DNA from: JBCCFK01 sp965262315 | Lineage (GTDB): Bacteria; Actinomycetota; Acidimicrobiia; Acidimicrobiales; UBA8592 | Assembly: GCA_965262315.1 (NCBI GenBank) | Contig: CBDHFJ010000113.1 | Coordinates: 1 to 9,646, forward strand | Reading direction: 5' to 3' | Length of the DNA stretch: 9,646 nt | Shown: piece by piece, positions 1 through 4,176 of the stretch | Position numbering within the stretch: position 1 is the first letter of the stretch | Layout: every line of letters begins with the position of its first letter | The notes under the pieces: model-generated | Told to the model about the DNA's origin: nothing | The model's input: only the letters and a program-made list of their open reading frames with translations | The model's database searches: none | Translations under genes and position numbers: made by a program

Positions 1-18
1 GAGCTCGTCGTCAGCCAT
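1..18 (-). CDS. 5' end of a gene leaving the window to the left
   Basis: An ATG on the minus strand at 16-18 begins the frame M-A-D-D-E-L and continues out of the window. It is preceded by AAGGA (minus strand, 27-31), eight bases from the start, which is one of the better ribosome binding sites in the window. Only six codons are visible, so no function can be assigned. A TATGCT hexamer on the minus strand (57-62) could be its -10 box. The gene is divergent from the lipoprotein hydrolase, and the two share the spacer 19-187. Confidence 0.5.
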
Positions 19-83
19 CGGGCGAATCCTTCGTGGGCGCGGGTCCGGGCCGTTGGAGCATACCCGGACCGTCTGTGCTGTAT

Positions 84-100
84 TGCGGAACCGTACCGCA
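84..100. promoter_or_regulatory. Short inverted repeat in the divergent spacer
   Basis: TGCGG (84-88) and CCGCA (96-100) form a perfect 5-bp inverted repeat with a 7-base centre. It lies between the left-edge gene and the lipoprotein gene, just upstream of a possible minus-strand -10 (57-62). It could be an operator, but 5-bp arms occur by chance in G+C-rich DNA. Nothing else in 19-187 stands out. Confidence 0.2.
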
Positions 101-187
101 TCCCGGAACAGGCGGGAAAGCCGCCGCAGAACGCGATGCTCCCCCATCGGCGGTGGTGGCCTCGCCGTGAGCCCGGGGTCTGCGACG

Positions 188-1177
188 ATGTGGCCCATGC
201 CCCCCTGTTCCCGGCCGCGGCGGCCAGCCGCCGGTGTCTGCCTGCTCGCGGCAGCGATGCTGGCCGCGGCGTGCAGCGGCGGACGCAGCACCATCGTTGC
301 CCCGCCCGACGCCACCCCCACGCCGTCGATCGTCGAGGCTGCCGACGCGACGCCCACCCCGCCTGCGCCCGACGGCGAGGTCGAATCCTCGGAGTCTCCG
401 AGCGACGGCGCGGTGGGGGAGTACACCCTCGAGCGAGAGGCCTACGGCGACCATCCGTCGCAGTTCGGCGTGCTCTGGTTGCCGACAGGGGTCGACACGC
501 CGCCGGTCGTGGTGCTGATCCACGGCGGGTTCTGGCAGGACCGGTTCGGCCTCCTGCTCATGGATCCGATCGCGGAAGACCTGGTCCGGCGCGGCTACGC
601 GGTGTGGAACATCGAGTATCGCCGGGTCGGTGCCGACGGCGGGGGTTGGCCGACGACCTTCGACGACGTCGCCGCAGCCGTCGACCACCTGGCGCCGCTC
701 GCGTTCACCAACGGGCTCGATCTGGGTCGGGTCGCCCTGGTGGGCCACTCGGCCGGCGGCCACCTCGCCTTGTGGGCGGCCGGCCGGGAATCCATCCCGT
801 CAGGGGAGCCGTGGTCCGATCCGGTGGTCACGCCGCTGCTGACGGTCGGCCAGGCGCCGGTCGTCGACCTGGTCGCAGCCTCCGAGGGTCGGGCCGGCGG
901 CGGCGCTGTCGACGCCTTCCTCGGCGGCGCGCCCGACGAGGTGCCCGAACGCTACGCCGCCGCCACGCCGTCGCCCGACGTGAGCGGCCGACTGCTGATC
1001 GTCATCGGCGACGACGACGCGATCGTCGGCGTCGAGTGGACTGGCGGTGCACCACGGTTCGAGGCCGCCCGTCTCCAGGTCGCGGACACCGACCACTTCG
1101 ACGTGATCGACCCGACGCATCGGTCGTGGGAGCTCGTGGTCGGTGAACTCGGCCGGGCGCTCGGTCCGCTCGGCTGA
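188..1177 (+). CDS. Lipoprotein alpha/beta hydrolase (esterase-like)
   Basis: This is a 329-residue secreted, lipid-anchored alpha/beta hydrolase. The N-terminus has arginines (RPRR) followed by a hydrophobic stretch ending LAAAC, with Cys29 as the likely lipidated residue. A Pro/Thr/Ser-rich tether of about 45 residues follows. The catalytic domain shows HGGFW (112-116, oxyanion hole), GHSAGG with nucleophile Ser188, an acidic turn GDDD near 274-277, and a candidate catalytic His303 in TDHFD. HGGxW plus GHSAGG fits the carboxylesterase/kynurenine formamidase-like (BD-FAE) group; the substrate cannot be read from sequence. I chose the ATG at 188 because it puts the signal peptide at the N-terminus. 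ATG 197 and GTG 167 are alternatives, and the frame open from 53 adds implausible sequence. Convergent with the RTX gene. Confidence 0.85.
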   Translation: MWPMPPCSRPRRPAAGVCLLAAAMLAAACSGGRSTIVAPPDATPTPSIVEAADATPTPPAPDGEVESSESPSDGAVGEYTLEREAYGDHPSQFGVLWLPTGVDTPPVVVLIHGGFWQDRFGLLLMDPIAEDLVRRGYAVWNIEYRRVGADGGGWPTTFDDVAAAVDHLAPLAFTNGLDLGRVALVGHSAGGHLALWAAGRESIPSGEPWSDPVVTPLLTVGQAPVVDLVAASEGRAGGGAVDAFLGGAPDEVPERYAAATPSPDVSGRLLIVIGDDDAIVGVEWTGGAPRFEAARLQVADTDHFDVIDPTHRSWELVVGELGRALGPLG

Positions 1178-1180
1178 TCT

Positions 1181-1193
1181 GCCGGTCGTCGGC
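1181..1193. terminator. Weak hairpin between convergent genes
   Basis: GCCG (1181-1184) pairs with CGGC (1190-1193) around a 5-base loop, in the 17-bp gap between two convergent stop codons. The stem is short and there is no T run, so this is only a possible bidirectional terminator. Confidence 0.2.
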
Positions 1194-1194
1194 C

Positions 1195-2358
1195 TCAGCA
1201 GGGACAGGCCTGCTCGTAGTCCTCGATCGCGTCGGCCGTGCCCACGAACGGCACGCCGTTGGTGCCGAAGGCGTAGGTGATCAGGCCGATGTACACCGCG
1301 TTCGGGTAGTCGGGTGCCTGGCCCGGCAGCCGGCCCGTCCCGTTGTAGAGATTCCAGTCATCGGCCTGGACCCCGGGTGCAGGGTTGGGGGTCTGCCAGT
1401 GGACGGTCAGGGTGCGATCGGCATTGCCCACGATCCGGATGTCGGCCCTCCCGTCCGGTGCGGTGTTGGCGCCGATGTCGTTCACGCTCGAATGGCCGTC
1501 CCGGGTGTTCTTGCCCTCGATGGTGAAGTGGGTGCCGCCGCGATGACCCACGACCACGTGGCTCGAGTTGGGATCGTCCAGGTCGGGGACGTGGACCTGG
1601 ACGCCGGCGAAGACGTACGGCGACCCGTTCGGGGTCGGCGCGACCTGGGACACGTCGTGGGTACCGATGCCGATGTTGCGGACGACGACGTCAAAGGGGA
1701 ACTCCACCATCTTGGCGTCGAGTCGGCCCTGGTCCTGGTGGTAGTGCAAGGTCACGTTGTCGGTGTTGTCGACCAGCGGCGCCCGGTAGCGCCCGTCGCG
1801 GCGCTCGACGCCTGGGAGGGCATCGGCGTTGTTCGTCGTGTAGCCGATCAGGTCACCGTCGCCGGCGAAGGTGTCGTCGAGCTGCTCGGTGAGCGAGGCC
1901 ACCCGCTCGCAGCGTTGGCCGGCGTCGGCGCCGCGCTGGCCGTCGCAGGTGTCGCGGCCCGTCCCGCCATCGAGTTCGTCGCGGCCGCCGCCGCCTTCGA
2001 TGGTGTCGCTACCCCGTTGTCCGCGGATGACGTCGCGGCCGGGACCGCCGTCGGCGGTGTCGCGGCCGCCACCGAGGTCGATCCGATCGGCGCCGCGGCC
2101 CCCGGACACGGTGTCGGCGCCACCTCGGGCGCAGATGATGTCGGGTCCGCCGCGCCCGTTGATGACGTCCGGTCCTCGGGTCCCCATGATGACGTCGCGG
2201 CCGGCCGTGCCGTTCGTGACCCGGCCCGGCTCGGCGGTGATCGTGACCTCGTGGCCCTGGCACGTACTCGGTGCCGCACCCCCCGCTGCCGGGACCAGCA
2301 CGGTCCCCGCCAGCACCGTCGCCGCCACCATCGATACCCGTCGTGTCCAGACCCGCAT
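1195..2358 (-). CDS. Secreted RTX beta-roll protein with unassigned C-terminal domain
   Basis: The protein is 387 residues from the ATG at 2356-2358. An N-terminal signal peptide (MRVWTRR, hydrophobic core, then VPAAGGAAP) is followed by a conserved block TCQGHEVTI and about ten glycine/aspartate-rich nonapeptides (residues about 50-148, GGxGxDxUx type), which in this family fold into a calcium-binding beta-roll. Cys33, 76, 138 and 150 bracket the roll. Residues 165-387 form a separate domain rich in beta-type segments (for example LHYHQDQGRL, HFTIEGKNT, DWNLYNGTG), ending ACPC; it looks like a jelly-roll, but I cannot name the family. I prefer start 2358 to the upstream ATG at 2454 because it puts the signal peptide first, has GGAG four bases upstream, and keeps the gene out of the tRNA repeat array. 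The N-terminal half matches the RTX metallopeptidase in this window. Confidence 0.8.
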   Translation of the reverse strand: MRVWTRRVSMVAATVLAGTVLVPAAGGAAPSTCQGHEVTITAEPGRVTNGTAGRDVIMGTRGPDVINGRGGPDIICARGGADTVSGGRGADRIDLGGGRDTADGGPGRDVIRGQRGSDTIEGGGGRDELDGGTGRDTCDGQRGADAGQRCERVASLTEQLDDTFAGDGDLIGYTTNNADALPGVERRDGRYRAPLVDNTDNVTLHYHQDQGRLDAKMVEFPFDVVVRNIGIGTHDVSQVAPTPNGSPYVFAGVQVHVPDLDDPNSSHVVVGHRGGTHFTIEGKNTRDGHSSVNDIGANTAPDGRADIRIVGNADRTLTVHWQTPNPAPGVQADDWNLYNGTGRLPGQAPDYPNAVYIGLITYAFGTNGVPFVGTADAIEDYEQACPC

Positions 2359-2448
2359 GCCGCTCCGTCGACGACCCGAGGCCGCTCCTGAGCCGACCAG
2401 GCCCGATGGCGGGGGCTGTCGGACCCTCTCCGTGGGGGTGTCGGCGTC

Positions 2449-2465
2449 CACCACAACGGCTTTCG
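2449..2465 (-). repeat. tRNA-Ser antisense element, copy 1
   Basis: The plus-strand 17-mer CACCACAACGGCTTTCG is the exact reverse complement of tRNA-Ser(CGA) positions 2759-2775. Its pairing partner starts at the first anticodon base and runs into the variable arm. It sits 50 to 34 bases before the first tRNA 5'-half. In this copy and copy 2, CCACCA (2448-2453) and TGGTGG (2471-2476) also form a 6-bp hairpin around it. Confidence 0.85.
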
Positions 2466-2485
2466 GATCTTGGTGGTCGCGGCGC

Positions 2486-2491
2486 TACCCT
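2486..2491 (+). promoter_or_regulatory. TACCCT -10 box of tRNA 5'-half unit 1
   Basis: TACCCT lies seven bases before the first nucleotide of the tRNA-like segment. Units 2 (2600-2605) and 3 (2712-2717) have the same box at the same distance. The spacing predicts that transcription begins at or next to the mature tRNA 5' end. No convincing -35 is visible; that region falls inside the antisense element. Confidence 0.45.
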
Positions 2492-2498
2492 GTCCGGC

Positions 2499-2540
2499 GG
2501 AAGGTTGCCAGAGCGGACGAATGGGGCGGCCTCGAAAGCC
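2499..2540 (+). pseudogene. tRNA-Ser(CGA) 5' fragment, copy 1
   Basis: These 42 bases are identical to the first 42 bases of the intact tRNA-Ser(CGA) at 2725. They cover the acceptor 5' strand GGAAGGT, the D arm, and the anticodon arm through CTCGAAAGCC. The variable arm, T arm and 3' acceptor strand are absent, so no cloverleaf can form. Identity ends abruptly at 2540. Confidence 0.85.
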
Positions 2541-2579
2541 AGTGCAGGTGTGGTTGCGGTCCCACCACAACGGCTTTCG
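2533..2579 (+). repeat. Hairpin at unit 1/2 junction
   Basis: CGAAAGCC (2533-2540) pairs with GGCTTTCG (2572-2579), and TGTGGT (2549-2554) pairs with ACCACA (2564-2569). Between them are an 8 versus 2 base internal loop and a 9-base terminal loop. The 5' strand is the end of the tRNA fragment; the 3' strand is the next unit's antisense element. It could end or stabilise a short transcript. There is no T run. Confidence 0.55.
2563..2579 (-). repeat. tRNA-Ser antisense element, copy 2
   Basis: Identical to copy 1, again 50 to 34 bases before a tRNA 5'-half, and fully complementary to 2759-2775 of the intact tRNA. Confidence 0.85.
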
Positions 2580-2612
2580 GATCTTGGTGGTCGCGGCGCT
2601 ACCCTGTCCGGC

Positions 2613-2654
2613 GGAAGGTTGCCAGAGCGGACGAATGGGGCGGCCTCGAAAGCC
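2613..2654 (+). pseudogene. tRNA-Ser(CGA) 5' fragment, copy 2
   Basis: Identical to copy 1 and to the first 42 bases of the intact tRNA. It ends at the same base, after AAAGCC. Its 19-bp linker (2655-2673) is two bases shorter than that of copy 1 but shares its last 15 bases. TACCCT at 2600-2605 is its -10-like box. Confidence 0.85.
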
Positions 2655-2691
2655 ATCAGGTGTGGTTGCGGTCCCACCACAACGGCTTTCG
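2647..2691 (+). repeat. Hairpin at unit 2/3 junction
   Basis: This is the same fold as at the first junction: CGAAAGCC (2647-2654) with GGCTTTCG (2684-2691), and TGTGGT (2661-2666) with ACCACA (2676-2681). The internal loop is 6 versus 2 bases. Both stems survive although the linker between them changed length. Confidence 0.55.
2675..2691 (-). repeat. tRNA-Ser antisense element, copy 3
   Basis: The same 17-mer, located upstream of the intact tRNA and only 67 bases from its complement at 2759-2775. Together they form an inverted repeat enclosing the promoter and tRNA 5' half. This copy lacks the TGGTGG partner found in copies 1 and 2. Confidence 0.85.
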
Positions 2692-2711
2692 GATCTTGTC
2701 TGCCAGCCCGC

Positions 2712-2717
2712 TACCCT
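2712..2717 (+). promoter_or_regulatory. Probable -10 of tRNA-Ser(CGA)
   Basis: TACCCT lies seven bases before the mature tRNA 5' end. It is conserved in all three units even where the preceding 11 bases (2699-2709) are not, which supports a functional role. No clear -35 is seen. Confidence 0.5.
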
Positions 2718-2724
2718 GTCCGGC

Positions 2725-2815
2725 GGAAGGTTGCCAGAGCGGACGAATGGGGCGGCCTCGAAAGCCGTTGTGGTGCTTCGCATCACCATGGGTTCGAATC
2801 CCATACCTTCCGCCA
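2725..2815 (+). tRNA. tRNA-Ser (anticodon CGA)
   Basis: This is a complete class II tRNA. The acceptor strands GGAAGGT (2725-2731) and ACCTTCC (2805-2811) pair fully, followed by discriminator G and an encoded CCA (2813-2815). The anticodon loop CTCGAAA gives anticodon CGA (2759-2761), which reads UCG. The stem is GCGGC/GCCGT with one G-U pair. The long variable arm GTGGTG-CTTCG-CATCAC is typical of serine tRNAs, and the T arm is ATGGG-TTCGAAT-CCCAT. It is the third and only complete member of the upstream tandem array. Confidence 0.97.
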
Positions 2816-2821
2816 CACGAG

Positions 2822-2843
2822 CGCCGGGCCTGCGGGCCCGGCG
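2822..2843 (+). terminator. Strong G+C hairpin after tRNA-Ser(CGA)
   Basis: CGCCGGGCC (2822-2830) and GGCCCGGCG (2835-2843) form a perfect 9-bp stem with a TGCG loop, seven bases after the tRNA CCA. There is no T tract, so it would be the U-less kind common in actinobacteria. It overlaps the expected -35 region of the SDR promoter. Confidence 0.55.
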
Positions 2844-2853
2844 TCGTCGCGTC

Positions 2854-2859
2854 TACGGT
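2854..2859 (+). promoter_or_regulatory. -10 box of a leaderless SDR transcript
   Basis: TACGGT lies seven bases before the ATG at 2867, placing the transcription start at or next to the start codon. No Shine-Dalgarno sequence is present in the gap, as expected for a leaderless mRNA. Confidence 0.5.
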
Positions 2860-2866
2860 CCGGCGC

Positions 2867-3694
2867 ATGACCGCCGATGTCGCACCGTTCGCCAAGGATC
2901 TGCTGAAGGGGCGCAAGGCGCTCGTCACCGGCGGAGGGACCGGGCTCGGAAAGGCGATCGCAACGGGGCTGGCCCGATCCGGCGCCGACGTGGTGATCGC
3001 GGCTCGGCGCCAGGAGGTGCTCGACGAGGCGGCGGCCGAGATCAAGAAGGCCACCAAGAGCTCCGTCGGCACCGATCTGGTCGACATCCGGGACCCCGAG
3101 ACCGTGGCGTCGCTGGCCGACCGGCACCGCGACACCACGATCCTGGTGAACAACGCCGGCGGACAGTTCCCGCAGAAGATGCGCGACTACAGCCCCAACG
3201 GCTGGCGGACCGTGGTGGACTTGAACCTTCACGGCACCTGGAACATGACCCAGGCCTTCGGGGATCAGATGCTGACCCGCAACGGTGGGGTCATCTGTCA
3301 GATCGTGGCCACGGTCGGCCGGGGCATCCCCGGCATCGGGCATTCGGCGGCCGCGCGGGCTGCGGTGGTCGAGATGACCAAGACGCTGTCCTACGAGTGG
3401 GGGCCGAGCGTTCGCCTCAACTGTGTGGCACCCGGCCAGTTCCGGACCGAGGCCTACGGCAGCACCTACGCCGAAGGTGTGGGCGACACTTTCGTGGAGT
3501 ACCCGTTGCCCTATCCCGGTCACGTCGACGACATCGCGAACGCCGTGGTGTTCATGTCGAGCCCGGCCAGCCGCTACATCACCGGCCAGGTCCTCTACTG
3601 CGACGGCGGGTTGATCAACCGTGGCCTGATGTCGGCGCTGCCGCCGGGCGACGACGCCTACCCCGAGCGCCAGGAGCCACCCACCGGCTGGTGA
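2867..3694 (+). CDS. SDR oxidoreductase, 2-enoyl/2,4-dienoyl-CoA reductase-like
   Basis: This 275-residue short-chain dehydrogenase/reductase has a Rossmann nucleotide-binding motif TGGGTGLG (21-28) and NNAG (95-98). The usual YxxxK active-site pair is replaced by S-A-A-A-R (160-164) within GHSAAARAAV. Ser for Tyr, with Lys or Arg, is the pattern of the DECR/PECR branch (mitochondrial 2,4-dienoyl-CoA and peroxisomal trans-2-enoyl-CoA reductases), and the following TKTLSYEW...LNCVAPGQFRTEAYG also resembles PECR. An NADPH-dependent acyl-CoA reductase in fatty-acid metabolism is therefore more likely than a classical alcohol dehydrogenase; the exact substrate is inference. The start is ATG 2867. 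Convergent with tadA, with a 13-bp gap. Confidence 0.85.
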   Translation: MTADVAPFAKDLLKGRKALVTGGGTGLGKAIATGLARSGADVVIAARRQEVLDEAAAEIKKATKSSVGTDLVDIRDPETVASLADRHRDTTILVNNAGGQFPQKMRDYSPNGWRTVVDLNLHGTWNMTQAFGDQMLTRNGGVICQIVATVGRGIPGIGHSAAARAAVVEMTKTLSYEWGPSVRLNCVAPGQFRTEAYGSTYAEGVGDTFVEYPLPYPGHVDDIANAVVFMSSPASRYITGQVLYCDGGLINRGLMSALPPGDDAYPERQEPPTGW

Positions 3695-3707
3695 GCGCAA
3701 CGCCTCG

Positions 3708-4154
3708 TCAGCGCAGGTTGCCGAAGAAGTCGGTGAGCAGGGCCGCGCACTCGTCGAGGCGGACGCGCGGCGTGACCTCGAACTCGTGGTTGAAGCGGGG
3801 GTCGACGCCGAGGTTGTAGAGGCTGCCGAGCGCGCCGGCCTTCATGTCCTCGGCCCCGAACACCACGCGGGCGACCCGCGCCAGTTGGGCCGCACCGGCA
3901 CACATCGGGCACGGTTCCAGCGTCGAGACGAGGGTGGCTCCATCGAGGCGGGACGAGCCGACGGCGGCCGCGGCGTCGCGGATGGCGAGCACCTCGGCGT
4001 GAGCCGTGGGGTCACCCTGGAGCTCGCGTTCGTTGTGGCGGCGCGCGATCACCTCGCCGGCGAGGACCACGATGGCGCCGATGGGGACGTCGTCGTGGTC
4101 GAGCGCTCCTGCGGCTTCCTCGAGCGCCATCCCCATCAGTTCGTCGTCGGTCAT
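3708..4154 (-). CDS. tadA: tRNA adenosine(34) deaminase TadA
   Basis: This 148-residue cytidine/adenosine deaminase-fold protein has the zinc site HAE (His52, with Glu54 as proton shuttle) and PCPMC (Cys82, Cys85). The context VPIGAIVV near 23-30 and NERELQGDPTAHAEVLAIR is typical of TadA. It deaminates A34 to inosine in tRNA-Arg(ACG). The length is normal for the family. It lies 22 bp downstream of the PEP-utiliser gene on the same strand, so read-through is possible. TACGCT (minus strand, 4161-4166) lies exactly six bases before its ATG and no Shine-Dalgarno is present, so it may have its own leaderless promoter. Confidence 0.93.
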   Translation of the reverse strand: MTDDELMGMALEEAAGALDHDDVPIGAIVVLAGEVIARRHNERELQGDPTAHAEVLAIRDAAAAVGSSRLDGATLVSTLEPCPMCAGAAQLARVARVVFGAEDMKAGALGSLYNLGVDPRFNHEFEVTPRVRLDECAALLTDFFGNLR

Positions 4155-4160
4155 CGCGTG

Positions 4161-4166
4161 AGCGTA
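4161..4166 (-). promoter_or_regulatory. Possible leaderless -10 box for tadA
   Basis: TACGCT on the minus strand is followed by six bases and then the tadA ATG. It matches the TANNNT spacing at the SDR, VOC and TetR genes. No good -35 is visible upstream. Confidence 0.35.
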
Positions 4167-4176
4167 GCGGCGGTGG

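Larger units (their letters stand above)
2448..2766 (+). repeat. Tandem array of promoter plus tRNA-Ser 5'-half units
   Basis: Three consecutive units begin at 2448, 2562 and 2674, with periods of 114 and 112 bp. Each has a 51-bp leader containing a 17-nt antisense element and a TACCCT box, followed by the first 42 nt of tRNA-Ser(CGA). In unit 3 the tRNA continues to its 3' end; units 1 and 2 break off after anticodon-arm position 42 into a 21- or 19-bp linker. Units 1 and 2 are identical over their first 93 bases and differ only in the linker. Unit 3 differs in the leader only at 2699-2709, an 11-base block of unchanged length. The array lies between the RTX gene and the SDR gene and covers the whole non-coding stretch upstream of the intact tRNA. 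Bases 2359-2447 show nothing further that I recognise. Confidence 0.92.

Noticed and set aside
11..763. 250-codon minus-strand open frame
   Set aside because: Antisense to the lipoprotein hydrolase. It is Arg/Gly-rich, without motifs, and its lack of stops is an effect of high G+C. The plus-strand frame has a full catalytic triad.
1399..2391. 330-codon plus-strand open frame with Val/Ala/Gly-Asp repeats
   Set aside because: It is the reverse-strand shadow of the RTX repeats; the periodicity comes from the nonapeptides on the minus strand.
2499..2654. Additional functional tRNA-Ser genes
   Set aside because: Both copies lack the variable arm, T arm and 3' acceptor strand; no sequence complementary to GGAAGGT follows in the linkers.
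2448..2724. Integron cassette array with attC sites
   Set aside because: The junction hairpins resemble recombination palindromes, but the units carry no reading frame of their own, there is no integrase in the window, and the attC core triplets are not evident.
2448..2815. CRISPR array
   Set aside because: Only three units, with long repeats (93 identical bases) and a nearly constant linker rather than unique spacers. No cas genes. The repeat is clearly tRNA-derived.
1848..2816. Minus-strand frames encoding repeated FEAAPFVRSGNLPPD-type peptides
   Set aside because: These are translations antisense to the tRNA-Ser copies. Such peptides (also GFEPTV-type near 8100) are common spurious annotations over serine tRNA genes.
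1871..2866. N-terminal extension of the SDR frame
   Set aside because: It runs through the tRNA gene, the repeat array and the antisense of the RTX gene. The SDR fold starts just after ATG 2867, which has its own -10.
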